The notes: generated from the letters alone by a model not told the origin. A stretch of DNA of 64,000 nt from an uncultured Bacteroidales bacterium (GCA_902800525.1 CADCEV010000005.1:62001-126000); one strand, 5' to 3'; counted from the stretch's first letter, positions 17,001-24,791 are shown. Numbers and translations: made by a program.

Positions 17001-17098
17001 ACGTGTGCTTGTCCTGCCCATACATTGACACTCAATGACGCAAATGCAAAGAGTAAAAATAGATGTTTAAAAAAATTAGTAGTCTTTTTCATATTCAT
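11036..17098 (-). CDS. 2020-aa secreted Ig-like/MBG surface protein with sorting tail
   Basis: The signal peptide is clear (KHLFLLFAFASLSVNVWA). At about residues 139-213 is an InlB-type B-repeat (YTVSFDANGSSV...FVGWF...LYAHW). Many BIG2-like modules follow (Q-x-I-x-W ... ITAxQ), with a domain around 560-730 that resembles a beta-sandwich, then a series of xFxWxxP...VxFTPE modules and an MBG-type domain at about 1613-1690 (LTITAENKEGRFGEAAPEYT). The last residues, KIIRDGQLFIIRGDKTYTPS, form the shared C-terminal tail. It is probably a surface or adhesive protein. It has its own promoter and terminator. A long open frame on the opposite strand (11747-13849) is a shadow of this compositionally regular gene. 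ATG 17092 is an alternative start. Confidence 0.82.
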   Translation of the reverse strand: MNMKKTTNFFKHLFLLFAFASLSVNVWAGQAHVYVYSSPQKGGYVYVATSNSAPGSYTLTQDHKEQGGFGSSGNKTFYLFYKAKSGYKFSNWYKTSESNYNNKTVVNNSSNLTSQGQSVVQSATGVGAQNSYYAGIFVPLSYTVSFDANGSSVSTSSKSVTYDATYGTLPTPNARRFYDFVGWFTEAEGGTKVEATTTVTTADHHTLYAHWTLHPEDQTISWGEGMQFNMAKGTLQPIVVSSTSELAEFSYESDDEAVIAIKGEYLEAIAPGTAKITVRQAGNTYFNSAVLETNFSVWSKETPVFAENGCAEGENDLKVDDVVSINLTNVSDGLNGDFTVKATTDDVMGVVRDGNVLTFTALHAGSTTITVSQAENDDIFAASKTYTFNVTRYQPEFSLDKTALELEQTATLSLAHVDGVNISFAPEGIVSYDGSTGIITAVAPGTTTMTVSQAQTNSIDAREETYEIVVSKKTPSLTVLMNNTARTSLSVGRGASVTVAFEKESDAEVVVTNVSGGQYASYVNGVLTAGAEGTAVYRATLAETDTYQAKSVDFSLTVTANNNHLPISITSESTFNNLKSGSSGDYSWKGDEGFCVGGYNGWLEGVSNWDDKYVTFKFEGVPDKLSFSSKFIYRDNGWNKMTATTVGGSTVEGQLYFLYVDESADGKTWSAVWNDQELDKDNWKNWTKQLKKTTRYIRFHLHANYGALYKNIKVTELKYVDDPESKDIDFGSAVINSGEVSQTTLVNWCNIAPLSVTCDNPRFTVNPSVFANFDTYGTQQLEIKYTHTEEVGVNEGNITISNGTAAYDKTIHVKATTTKRPQTITWNSDLAATGFAMNIGEQYPDSVIAILATATNGERITYVSDNTDVIEVVADTALLAKTIGTANITAYQAGDAEYEEVSSTKQFTVTDLRKQTITWDQNLYGLLTTSGSVELNATATSGGEITYTSANANVVKIEGNILTVVGEGETTITATQGGYTDTEGVEWLAVSQNNYVIVRNPASQCNEKALSQGSLTLKNNSKEYGLSGIPAILTFTAKHGTKSALWGTAPSYAPLKVEQYACIDNSWDWYEVYNKVVGTGDTGSGNIAIDESATKVRFSTIESGTDHTISNIQVSRKKFMRADVASVDQEAETYTVWQKDITVSHSNIDLMTLSTKQGLLNLSSATLGEGCGSYGDDVFTVNFTPSAKNQEYKDTIVITDGKAQPTTIEIPVRLVTKGLNQSISDFDLPAEALATDEIAVATTASSGLEVSFLSSDSAVAYVEAGKLVILKAGEVTITAVQEGNEKYNAAPSVGKTIVINKVSTSVTTAPFAATIVYGQSLSESALTGGEATVAGTFQWETPETKPAAGTPNYNVIFVPEQDGIYATSTTIVSVRVEKATPTVTQWPTAGEMTIAQSLGDAILTGGEANVEGTFAWKNPSESRIKAGTYERLVVFTPADDNYKPVEQMVSVTVTNVLARVIDKPEPVVENPVYGMTLEDVTLQGGSANITGSFAWKDNTTPLLAGTNDYSVVFTPEDLELYSPVETLVSLTVAKATPTITGQPKAGELTYGDSLKVSVLSNGAASVDGAFTWKEGEKVLTVGESAQTVVFTPTDADNYNAVETEVNVTVVKTQLTITAENKEGRFGEAAPEYTVAYQGFVLEETAAVLGGELTFACGYEAGMPVGEYEIVPSGLSSDNYQIVFVPGKLTVIGAAVTAKAPVAKEHMSYDGSAQELVVAGETKDGEMQYSLDNENWSTNVPTGVDAGEYTVYYKVIGDENHSDLNVDEPIRVSISKATQTISWTQELTEIKAGSAPLQLTPIASSGLEVTIESSDPTIAYIDEENQLHALASGEVTITAKQEGTTNYAAAEPVQQKLTILAAVDIDPIEPGDTRLKQHIYWEFGENYTEGDVIDMKDFEDQTIRINVWTQYNDEWTEMNIELVSSDNTVASVYDVGDGEFRLSPLSAGTVVITAVQAGNETYQPVASSKTFVIVDTRTVVDPTTGCENVEAGAKAVKIIRDGQLFIIRGDKTYTPSGLLVK

Positions 17099-17184
17099 AT
17101 AATTTATATTTTCAATTTTATAATAATTTATTTTCTATCTTTTGGCTTTTGCGGGCGGAGAGCGCATTGCAAAGTATATATAGC

Positions 17185-17345
17185 AAAATGCACGTTTTTT
17201 AAGGTTTTGAGCAATATTTGGTGCTCAGCAAGCCCGAAAAAGCGTGCAAAATTAATATTAATCTTTGAATTGTGCAAATTTTTGACCCCTTTACGCGTGC
17301 GAATAATAATAAGGTGTAGCCGTTTCTTAATAATTGACCTGTTTT
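17185..17345. repeat. Upstream region homologous to 9960-10125
   Basis: Leader, promoter and upstream DNA shared with the 2376-aa gene. The matched blocks include AAAAAGCGTGCAAA and AATAATAATAAGGTGTAGCC. The region holds no gene; small open frames across it are not supported. Confidence 0.75.
17247..17278 (-). promoter_or_regulatory. Promoter of the 2020-aa surface protein gene
   Basis: Minus-strand TTTGCA, 18 bp, then TAATTTTG. The leader is about 145 nt. Confidence 0.72.
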
Positions 17346-17449
17346 TATGTTCTACAACATCTAAATAAAGAGCAAAGGTACAAAGGTCAAGGAACATAGT
17401 ACTGAAGTACAATGCACACAGAAGAAGTTCGTTGATCCGAAGAGAGAAA

Positions 17450-18007
17450 TTATTCTGCTACGTAACGGAAACAATTGGGACAGGGATCGGTTTCGTAGGT
17501 TATTTGGAAGATAGAAATGCAGTTATATTTAGTGGAACTGGCGTTCACTATTTTGACGGCATACGTACCCGGTCCGGAAGAAAAAGCAGCAGTGACCAAG
17601 TTAGTATATTTACTGAGTTCCTCCTCCGACAATTGTGTCCAAGTTCGCGCATCGGAAGAGATAAAGATATTCATTCCGGCATTTGATGCATCAGTCGTAT
17701 AATAATAAATCTGTAGCCCTTTTAAATCCTCTATTGCCGGAGTAATAATCACAGAATCACCTTTTTGAGAAAGATTAAGGCTAATTACTGACCCGTACTT
17801 GCAATCACCTCCAAAGACTGCATTAGCATAACAGTTATACACCAAAGGCAGCGTGCCGCTAACCGTTGCCGTTTTATTGGAATTGGAAAAAGCGATTGTC
17901 TTTTGAGTATTGAGCACATGGAACTCATGATCATAACTAATCACTGCCGCGCGGCAAAGGGTTGTTGCCGTAAAAACAAAAAGAAGAGATAATATACTGC
18001 GTTTCAT
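17450..18007 (-). CDS. Secreted hypothetical protein, 185 aa
   Basis: I do not recognise the family. From ATG 18007 the protein has a signal peptide (MKRSILSLLFVFTATTLCRA). A beta-rich domain follows, with a stretch (GLQIYYYTTDASNAGMNIFI, then SSDARTWTQL) resembling a carbohydrate-binding or discoidin-like beta-sandwich. It ends CPNCFRYVAE and lacks the shared sorting tail. The upstream ATG at 18085 is excluded because the promoter -7 box (18016-18023) lies downstream of it. The promoter is only 8 bp from the chosen start, so the mRNA may be nearly leaderless. It is divergent from the 1099-aa protein gene. Confidence 0.6.
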   Translation of the reverse strand: MKRSILSLLFVFTATTLCRAAVISYDHEFHVLNTQKTIAFSNSNKTATVSGTLPLVYNCYANAVFGGDCKYGSVISLNLSQKGDSVIITPAIEDLKGLQIYYYTTDASNAGMNIFISSDARTWTQLSEEELSKYTNLVTAAFSSGPGTYAVKIVNASSTKYNCISIFQITYETDPCPNCFRYVAE

Positions 18008-18015
18008 AATGGGTG

Positions 18016-18048
18016 CAAAAGTACTGCTTTTTTTCCGAATAACCAAAT
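18016..18048 (-). promoter_or_regulatory. Promoter of the 185-aa secreted protein
   Basis: Minus-strand TTATTTGG then TACTTTTG at 18016-18023. The ATG begins 8 bp after the -7 box, implying almost no 5' leader. Confidence 0.6.
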
Positions 18049-18103
18049 AAATGAGCATTTTTTGACGTTTTTTGTTAAAAATCATATATTTTATGCGTAA
18101 TTA

Positions 18104-18135
18104 TTTGCGTATATGCGAGAAAAGTATTATCTTTG
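18104..18135 (+). promoter_or_regulatory. Promoter of the 1099-aa secreted protein
   Basis: TTTGCG, 18 bp, TATCTTTG. The downstream leader (GCACTCGGTTTGCAAAATG...) resembles the leader at 21890-21920. Confidence 0.75.
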
Positions 18136-18210
18136 CACTCGGTTTGCAAAATGAAGTTAGCAAAACGCTATAAAAACCAATCTTTTATTTAACTAAAAAC
18201 ACAAAAGACC

Positions 18211-21200
18211 ATGAAAAAGATTTTCACATTAGCAATTGCCGTTCTGGCAAGTTTGGGTATGTGGGCACAGACAGTTAATCATTCTTATTCATTTGATTCT
18301 GCGGATGAATTGAATAAGTTTGTCTATACTGCTGGCGACAACTCTGATGAATGGGGTATAAAAACGGCCAAAAGCCAAGTTGACCCTCGTGATGGCGGTT
18401 TTTTACAGTACAAAAACGCAAAATCAGCCAAAACAGCTACTTTTGTAACAAAAGATTCATTTAACGAGATTTCAAATATTTCGTTTTACGTTGCAAGTTC
18501 AGACAAAGGAAAAACACAGATAAAGATTGAAATTAGCCCCAAAGCAGATTTCTCGTCAGACATAACCGAGGTTGTCAATGCTACAGGAGGCTTGACTGGT
18601 TTAGGAATTTCTTCACCGTCAAACAACACATGGTATCCCGTAAATTTAGAAGTAAATAAGGCAAGTGGTTATGTTCGTTTCACGATGACAGCAAGTAGTA
18701 GCGGGAAATATTGGTCGTATGATGATCTCGTCATTGTTTCCGCCCCGGCTTGCACCGCACCGGAGAAGGAACTGGTACTGAAAGCAGACAAAGAGGTTAT
18801 ATACGTGGGCGATGAGGTTACATTCACTACCGAAGGCGGTAACGGTAACCCGGTTACCATCGTGGGCGCTAACGGCAATGTGATCACGGACAAGTGGACA
18901 GCAGTGGAAGGCAAACATAAATTCCTGGCATCGCAAGAGGCTGCAGGTGACGTTTGCGCACAAGAGTCATTCTTAGAATTGACCGTTCTGACCAAGAACC
19001 CTGTAACTGCTGTTACTATTGATGGTCCGAAAGAGGCATATGTGGGAGAAGAGTTGGTTTATACCGCAACTGCGGCAAACGCAGCTCAATACGCATGGTT
19101 AGTAGATGGCATAGATGCCAACACCAACGCCGCTGAGTTCAAATACACCGCAGTAGAAGGCGAACACAGCATCGTCTGCAAGGCGCGCAACGACTTCAAC
19201 GCCACGGATGAATGGATTGCATCTGAGCCTATTGCTGTGAAAGTAAGCAAAGTAGAAGGCGCGCTCATTCACTATGATTTGACAGGCAAAAACGGAAGCG
19301 TAACCATCGCTGCTGATGCCAAGAATATTATTGGCGGTACAGCAGATCAAAACACCGAAACCAGTGCAAAAGGTCCGGAGGGTGACAAAGGATACAAATT
19401 AGGTAGCGCAGGCCATTACGTTTCTTTGACGTTAGCAAGCGGTTCTTTCCAAGTTGATGATGTAGTACGCGTTTATGCTGTTCCCGAGAAAGATAACGTT
19501 CTTCCGACATTAGTTATCACAAGCGACAAAGAGGGAACAGACACCATCGGTATTGCTACCGATCTGACCAACGAGACCTCCAAACCGGCAGAGATCGTTC
19601 TGACCAAGGGTGCAGCTACCGTTTATTTGTCTCGTCCGACGAAAGCACACCAGAACCCGGTTGTAAAATACATTGAGGTAGTTCGCCCGGAGCAGAAAGA
19701 GATCGACCATGTTGTTATTTCGCTTTCGAATGTACAGATAGAGGGTAAAGACATCAGTGCTGAGAATCTGGCGACATTGCGTTCTGCACACAAATTAGCG
19801 TTGACCGACAAGTGCCCGGCTGCTCCGACAGTTACCTTCTTCGAGCAAACCGAGACCTACTATGTAGATGAGGCTACGCCGAAGACTACCGTTAAGAAAA
19901 TCAACGTAGTAGCCGTTGAAACGACTATTGACGAGAAACCTGCATGGGAAGCAAAGGCTACCGTTAACGAGATTGAATACACCGTTACCTTAGAAAAAGT
20001 AGCAGCTGTAACCATCACGTATATGTACGGCGAGACCAAACTCGGCGAGGAGATTGTAGCGTTAGGCGGCAAGGCCGCAGAGAATGCCAAATACGAGTCA
20101 CAGCCGTTGGCAGAGTTCGGAGGTTGGTATCGCGAGAGCACATTGGAGAACGCTATTGATTTGGCGAACGAAGTGATTAATGCAGACATCACCGTTTATG
20201 CCAAGTTCGAGACCGCATATGCCAAATCCGTCAATATCGAGCAATGGATATTGGATAACGGCCAGAACAATGCCGCATTCAAAGCCCTTCTTCTGGAGCG
20301 CGGATATGCGTACGAGAACATCGACCAGTTGGATTCGCTCGATGACAGCAAGAGTGCCCGTAACGAACCGTATCTGGGTCTGAAGTTGAAGAAGAAAGGC
20401 GCCAAGATCGGTTGTTACCTCAAGAAAGGCGAGGATGCCATCAAGGTTAAATTCGGTAATGTAGCCGACTCGCTCACAATCGGTGTCAACGGTGAATACA
20501 GAACCTTGAGCAAAGAAGACGCATTAGCAACCTTGTGGTTAGGCGTCAATCCGGCTATTGACCGTTATGTAGAGATTATTACCACTACCGACAAGACCAT
20601 TGTTATCAAGCAGATCATGATCAATGAGGATATTGCAGAGGTTGTTCTGCCGGACAAGGCAACTTATGTGGCTACTTGCGATTCTACCGTAGTAAATGGT
20701 ACTATCTCGATAAACGGCGAGACATCTTGGAAAGGTCACCAAGGCGACACCGTTGTCGTTACTTATCAACCCGCTATCGGCTACCAACTGGATAATATCA
20801 CGGTGGACGGCAAGGCTATTACGCCTGAAGAGGGACTGTACTACTTCATCATGCCGGCTAAGAACGTAACGGTTTCCGCTACCTTCAAAGAGGCTGATCC
20901 GATCGTTCCTCCTACCAGATACGCCATCACCATTGCTGAGATGCAGAACGGTACCGTAACGGCTGACAAAGAATATGCTTCTGCAACCGAACTCGTTACA
21001 CTGACCGTTACTCCGGCAGAGGGCTACAAAGTGGCAGATGTCAAAGTGAACGGCGTTTCGCTTAACCCGACAAATAACACGTATTCATTCGAAATGCCGG
21101 AAGAGGATGTAACGATCACCGCTACCTTCGAGCCTGCTCAGGAAGCTATGAAGTATCTGGTAACGATTGCTGAACTGGAGAACGGATCAATCCGTTTTGC

Positions 21201-21510
21201 TGACCTCGACAACGATGATCACAAATACTATGAAGGTGATTTGGTACATCTGATCATCATTCCTGCTGAAGGATACAAACTCGTTAGCGCCAATGCCGGC
21301 AATGAAGCACTGCAGCCGGACGAGAACGGTAACTGCTCGTTCAGAATGCCGGGTCAGGATGTAACCGTTAGCGCTACCTTCGAGCCGGAGAGCCAGGGTA
21401 TTGAGGATGCGAACATCACTAAGAAGGCAGTAAAAGTCATCCGTGACGGTCAAGTGCTGATCATCCGTGACGGCAAGATGTTCAACGCCCTCGGTGCAGA
21501 GGTGAAATAA
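18211..21510 (+). CDS. 1099-aa secreted protein with InlB-type repeats and sorting tail
   Basis: The signal peptide is MKKIFTLAIAVLASLGMWAQ. The N-terminal ~170 residues look like a beta-sandwich (SYSFDSADELNKF ... YWSYDDLVI). PKD/Ig-like modules follow (for example YVGEELVYTATAANAAQYAW). A B-repeat-like module lies around 610-670 (ITYMYGETKLGEEIVALGGK ... FGGWYRES). Near the C-terminus are three divergent InlB B-repeats of about 75 aa, each ending in FxMPxxxVTxxATF. The final residues KVIRDGQVLIIRDGKMFNAL are the shared tail. No catalytic motif was seen, so a surface-exposed binding or structural role is inferred. It has its own promoter and a strong terminator at 21552-21582. Confidence 0.82.
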   Translation: MKKIFTLAIAVLASLGMWAQTVNHSYSFDSADELNKFVYTAGDNSDEWGIKTAKSQVDPRDGGFLQYKNAKSAKTATFVTKDSFNEISNISFYVASSDKGKTQIKIEISPKADFSSDITEVVNATGGLTGLGISSPSNNTWYPVNLEVNKASGYVRFTMTASSSGKYWSYDDLVIVSAPACTAPEKELVLKADKEVIYVGDEVTFTTEGGNGNPVTIVGANGNVITDKWTAVEGKHKFLASQEAAGDVCAQESFLELTVLTKNPVTAVTIDGPKEAYVGEELVYTATAANAAQYAWLVDGIDANTNAAEFKYTAVEGEHSIVCKARNDFNATDEWIASEPIAVKVSKVEGALIHYDLTGKNGSVTIAADAKNIIGGTADQNTETSAKGPEGDKGYKLGSAGHYVSLTLASGSFQVDDVVRVYAVPEKDNVLPTLVITSDKEGTDTIGIATDLTNETSKPAEIVLTKGAATVYLSRPTKAHQNPVVKYIEVVRPEQKEIDHVVISLSNVQIEGKDISAENLATLRSAHKLALTDKCPAAPTVTFFEQTETYYVDEATPKTTVKKINVVAVETTIDEKPAWEAKATVNEIEYTVTLEKVAAVTITYMYGETKLGEEIVALGGKAAENAKYESQPLAEFGGWYRESTLENAIDLANEVINADITVYAKFETAYAKSVNIEQWILDNGQNNAAFKALLLERGYAYENIDQLDSLDDSKSARNEPYLGLKLKKKGAKIGCYLKKGEDAIKVKFGNVADSLTIGVNGEYRTLSKEDALATLWLGVNPAIDRYVEIITTTDKTIVIKQIMINEDIAEVVLPDKATYVATCDSTVVNGTISINGETSWKGHQGDTVVVTYQPAIGYQLDNITVDGKAITPEEGLYYFIMPAKNVTVSATFKEADPIVPPTRYAITIAEMQNGTVTADKEYASATELVTLTVTPAEGYKVADVKVNGVSLNPTNNTYSFEMPEEDVTITATFEPAQEAMKYLVTIAELENGSIRFADLDNDDHKYYEGDLVHLIIIPAEGYKLVSANAGNEALQPDENGNCSFRMPGQDVTVSATFEPESQGIEDANITKKAVKVIRDGQVLIIRDGKMFNALGAEVK

Positions 21511-21551
21511 GACACCTTATACATACTGCGCATCGCGCATGAGAAGAAAGG

Positions 21552-21582
21552 CAGCTCCGCAGCAATGCGGGGCTGTTTTTTC
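21552..21582 (+). terminator. Terminator after the 1099-aa gene
   Basis: Stem CAGCTCCGCA/TGCGGGGCTG with a GCAA loop and one T-G pair, then seven T. A near copy follows the DUF2442 gene at 25758-25785. Confidence 0.88.
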
Positions 21583-21859
21583 ATTAAGTCAAAAATTATC
21601 AAAAATGTTCCAAAAATTATTTATTGTTCACGAATTTAACAAATTAAACTAATTTTTCCCAGTTGGTGATATTTAGTAAACCAAAAAAGCGTTTCGTTTC
21701 ACTTCACTCTCAAAAAATATAAAACGGCGAATTATACGAATCAAACGAATTATTTTTTCTTTTCGGACCATAGTGACCAAGAAATCCTATGTATTGCACG
21801 AGGGAAAGTGGTGTAAATTGACGAAAAAGGTAGAAAATTTGAAGTTTTTGCCCAAAATA
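21583..21859. other. Non-coding spacer with degenerate TTCACGAATTAAAC repeats
   Basis: No gene is supported. The stretch carries variants of a GTTCACGAATTnAACnAATTAAAC motif and GCGAATTATACGAATCAAAC. The same kinds of sequence recur at 25020-25170. A block TTTCCCAGTTGGTGATATTT followed by AGTAAACCAA resembles 52701-52733, just upstream of inverted-repeat element A. Confidence 0.5.
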
Positions 21860-21891
21860 CTTGCATATATGCGCGAAAAGTTGTAACTTTG
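21860..21891 (+). promoter_or_regulatory. Promoter reading into HEPN, MNT and the 681-aa gene
   Basis: CTTGCA, 18 bp, TAACTTTG. The sequence after it matches the leader of the 1099-aa gene, so this was probably the original promoter of the 681-aa surface protein before the HEPN/MNT pair came to lie between them. Confidence 0.7.
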
Positions 21892-21913
21892 CACTCGATT
21901 TGCAAAGTGGAGA

Positions 21914-21944
21914 TAGCAAATAGTTCATAAAACTATTATAAAAA
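21914..21944 (+). repeat. Left 31-bp direct repeat flanking HEPN/MNT
   Basis: Exactly identical to 22644-22674. It begins TAGCAAATAGTTCATAAAAC and contains the small inverted repeat ATAGTT/AACTAT. The two copies bracket the HEPN and MNT genes. Confidence 0.85.
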
Positions 21945-21964
21945 ACCATTTTTTTGATAAAAGA

Positions 21965-22357
21965 ATGACCCGGGAAGAAAAAGTACAATATTGGTTAGAC
22001 ATCGCAAATTACGATCTGGAGACTGCCGAAGATTTGTATAAATCACAAAGATGGCTATATGTTGCTTTTATGTGTCATCAGGTGATTGAAAAAACGCTAA
22101 AAGCATATTGGTCCGCCAAGAGGGAAGATATACCGCCTTATATTCATAATCATAAGCGTTTAGCGGAAGGTTGCGGGCTATATGGAGAACTATCTGATGA
22201 ACAGAAAGATTTTATCAATGCCATTTCTACATACAATATTCAGGCTCGTTACCCGGAATATAAGGAACAATTGGCACGCGTATTAACCGCCTCAACCTGC
22301 AGATATTTAATAGACACCACAAAAGAACTTCAATCATGGATAAAGCAGAAGCTATAG
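21965..22357 (+). CDS. HEPN-domain protein (putative toxin of a HEPN/MNT pair)
   Basis: A 130-aa all-helical protein of the PF05168-type HEPN family: MTREEKVQYWLDIANYDLET, then WLYVAFMCHQVIEKTLKAYW, IPPYIHNHKRLAE, and YNIQARYPEY near the end. HEPN proteins paired with a minimal nucleotidyltransferase act as toxin-antitoxin pairs in several studied systems, where the HEPN protein is an RNase and the MNT partner modifies it. The RNxxxH motif of the HepT branch is not obvious, so nuclease activity is uncertain. The MNT gene overlaps its 3' end by 22 bp. It starts 20 bp after the left 31-bp repeat. Confidence 0.88.
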   Translation: MTREEKVQYWLDIANYDLETAEDLYKSQRWLYVAFMCHQVIEKTLKAYWSAKREDIPPYIHNHKRLAEGCGLYGELSDEQKDFINAISTYNIQARYPEYKEQLARVLTASTCRYLIDTTKELQSWIKQKL

Positions 22358-22635
22358 AATTAGTCAAGCAATACAAAGAAGTCATTCTACCTCGTTTGAA
22401 CAATGAAGCAGAAGTGTATATGTATGGTTCGTATAGCAAAGGGACTCAGCGCCCGGAGAGCGACATAGATGTAGCGGTCATTATTCCGTCTGCCGGAGAA
22501 GATTGGTTCTCTCTAACGAAGGGATTATGGCACGATGTAGATAAAGTAAGTTTGCTGATAGAGCCTGTACTGATAGAGAAATCTCACCCCTCTCCATTGT
22601 ACGAGGATGTCATCCGAACAGGAATAGCAGTATAA
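22336..22635 (+). CDS. Minimal nucleotidyltransferase (MNT, putative antitoxin)
   Basis: A 99-aa protein with the polymerase-beta-like nucleotidyltransferase signature GSYSKGTQRPESDIDVAV (GS...SDID). MNT antitoxins can transfer AMP to their HEPN partner. The start overlaps the HEPN gene by 22 bp, so the two are translated together. The protein ends EDVIRTGIAV shortly before the right-hand 31-bp repeat. The partnership is inferred from domain pairing. Confidence 0.88.
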   Translation: MDKAEAIELVKQYKEVILPRLNNEAEVYMYGSYSKGTQRPESDIDVAVIIPSAGEDWFSLTKGLWHDVDKVSLLIEPVLIEKSHPSPLYEDVIRTGIAV

Positions 22636-22643
22636 CAGATAAA

Positions 22644-22674
22644 TAGCAAATAGTTCATAAAACTATTATAAAAA
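22644..22674 (+). repeat. Right 31-bp direct repeat, in the leader of the 681-aa gene
   Basis: Identical to 21914-21944. After it the leader continues to the ATG at 22714 as in the leader of the 1099-aa gene. Confidence 0.85.
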
Positions 22675-22713
22675 CCAATTTTTTCGTTTAACAAATTAAA
22701 ACACAAAAAACAC

Positions 22714-24759
22714 ATGAAAAAAATCTTTACATTAGCCGCTGCCATTTTGGCAAGCTTCAGCTTGTGGGCAGCAGATCCGACACTTCCTACGGATGCTATT
22801 CCTTCTACGGCTTATGATGCGACAGTCAAAGAAGCCAACTTGTATGCAATTACAGATGAAGTTTCTGGCGGAAAGCAGTATTTCGTGTATGATCTTGACA
22901 CCATTCGTACACAAATGAAAGCTAACAAAGTCACATGGATTAAAGGACCAAAGAACGATGGTGGCAACTCTGCTGGCACTATTTCGTTTGCAGATGGACT
23001 TTCCGATGCTGATAAGTTTGGTTTTAACACTACATGGAATCGTGCATGGGGTATTAACAATGGTCGCTATGCAGGTATTCGTGTAACCAAATGTGCCGAG
23101 TTTGCAGCACTGACAAAGTCAAACGGCACAAAAGATGGCAAAACCCTCTACATGCATGTATTTGTGAAAAATGCTGATAGCTGGGATTTCGTTGAAACTA
23201 TTGGTGACAACGTTTACAACAGCAGCAAGTACTATGTTCTAAAAGCCACTTTGGACAACACGAAAGAGTATGTTATCTTGTTGACATCTGGAGCTGGCAG
23301 TAACTGTCTGACTGCACAAATCCGTTTTGCAAGTGCGTATTGCTACGATCCGGAGTTTACTGTGCCTAAAGGCGGAACCGGCTTCGTGGGCGATCCTATC
23401 GACCTTGCCATTACTTCGAAAAACAACAGCAAACCGGTTAATTATGCAGTCACTGTTGATGGTGAAACAGGTGTGTCTGGTACAGATTATTCCTTCAATG
23501 TAAGTCCAGGTCTAGTCCAAGCTACACCGCTTAAAGCCGGAACGTTTGTTATCACATTCTCTCAAGCATCAGATGGTACTTACTGTGCTGCAGAAGAGTC
23601 TGCAACTTTCGTAATCAGCGCAAAGACTCCTGTTACTTCGTTCGAAATTGATGCTCCGGCAACAGCTCACGTCGGCGAAGAAGTTACAATCGAGTTGAAG
23701 AACTTTGATGCCGCTCCGACCTCGATTGTATGGTATGATGGAGAATTTAATGAAATCACAGCCGCAAACGGAAAGACCTCATATACATTCACTCCAGAAG
23801 CTACTGGTAAGTATGGATTCCAAATTACTGCATGGAATGAATTTAACGAACTGAACGAAGAAGCTTTCAATCATACCGAAATTAAGGTAGTAGTCGGCAC
23901 TGATGCTTCGTTGAGCGACCTGAAAGTTAACGGCGCTACACTTGGTGATTTTGCAGCTGACAAATATGAATACGCAATTGGCGAGTTCGGCGTTTACGAG
24001 GCTATCAATGTCACCGCCACCGCTGCAGATGCTCCGTATGCAACCGTAGAAGTTGTTGATGATAAAGCAGGTACAATCACTGTAACCGTTACCGCTGAGG
24101 ATAAAACAACTACCCAAAACTATGTTATGACCTATACCCGCAAAGCAGCTACAGAGCTCGTTGCTATCAACGAAAGCACAACTTGGGATTGGACAGAGAC
24201 AGGAGAAACTGCTGATTTACAACTCAGTGATGCTACCATGCCGAAAAAGACGGAAGAATTCAACTTCGCAGATCTCTTGAAAAATCCGGGAGAGAATTTC
24301 AAAGCTGCTTCGCTCGAAGGTATTATGGAATACGTATATCGCAAGCAAAGTGATTATAAATTCTGCCAAGGTACTCAATTACGTTTTGTCACTACTGTTG
24401 CTGGTAAATTGGAGGTTGTATATTCCAACACGGGAACTCGTAGTAAAGAAACAGAACGCCGTTTCCTCGTTGTAAACGGAAAATCTTATGGAGAAGGAAC
24501 GATGAACGCAACTCCAGTTACTACCTCTAACATTGCGGTAGTTGCAGGAGAAGTTGTAATTTCCAGTATCATTAACGATGGTAAAGAAACTGCGTCCATG
24601 CTTCGCTTCAATAAGGTTGTTTTCACCAAGGATGATTCTTCTACCGCTTTGGATAACACCGAGGCAGAGGTTAAGGCTGTGAAGGTGGTTCGCGACGGTC
24701 AACTCCTCATCTTGAAGAACGGTGTTCTCTATAACGCACAAGGCGCTGTAGTAAAATAA
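22714..24759 (+). CDS. 681-aa secreted protein with cadherin-like domain and sorting tail
   Basis: The signal peptide is MKKIFTLAAAILASFSLWAA, nearly identical to that of the 1099-aa protein. An N-terminal beta-rich domain, Ig/BIG-like modules (AHVGEEVTIELKNFDAAPTS) and a cadherin-like beta-sandwich at about 395-475 (LSDLKVNGATLGDFAADKYE ... TTTQNYVMTYTR) follow. A final beta domain precedes the shared tail KVVRDGQLLILKNGVLYNAQ. No enzymatic residues were recognised. It has no promoter immediately upstream and is probably read from 21860, through HEPN and MNT. It therefore shares a transcript with the toxin pair, unless an unseen promoter lies in the 78-bp gap. Confidence 0.8.
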   Translation: MKKIFTLAAAILASFSLWAADPTLPTDAIPSTAYDATVKEANLYAITDEVSGGKQYFVYDLDTIRTQMKANKVTWIKGPKNDGGNSAGTISFADGLSDADKFGFNTTWNRAWGINNGRYAGIRVTKCAEFAALTKSNGTKDGKTLYMHVFVKNADSWDFVETIGDNVYNSSKYYVLKATLDNTKEYVILLTSGAGSNCLTAQIRFASAYCYDPEFTVPKGGTGFVGDPIDLAITSKNNSKPVNYAVTVDGETGVSGTDYSFNVSPGLVQATPLKAGTFVITFSQASDGTYCAAEESATFVISAKTPVTSFEIDAPATAHVGEEVTIELKNFDAAPTSIVWYDGEFNEITAANGKTSYTFTPEATGKYGFQITAWNEFNELNEEAFNHTEIKVVVGTDASLSDLKVNGATLGDFAADKYEYAIGEFGVYEAINVTATAADAPYATVEVVDDKAGTITVTVTAEDKTTTQNYVMTYTRKAATELVAINESTTWDWTETGETADLQLSDATMPKKTEEFNFADLLKNPGENFKAASLEGIMEYVYRKQSDYKFCQGTQLRFVTTVAGKLEVVYSNTGTRSKETERRFLVVNGKSYGEGTMNATPVTTSNIAVVAGEVVISSIINDGKETASMLRFNKVVFTKDDSSTALDNTEAEVKAVKVVRDGQLLILKNGVLYNAQGAVVK

Positions 24760-24791
24760 GAACCCTTCTTAACGCTTCGGCGTAAATTCAG

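Noticed and set aside
17128-17412. Small frames in the 17.1-17.4 kb gap
   Set aside because: They cross the conserved promoter region of the 2020-aa gene and have no initiation context.
21710-21988. 92-codon minus-strand frame upstream of HEPN
   Set aside because: It spans the HEPN promoter and repeat DNA on the opposite strand; Phe/Tyr-rich composition reflects AT-rich sequence.
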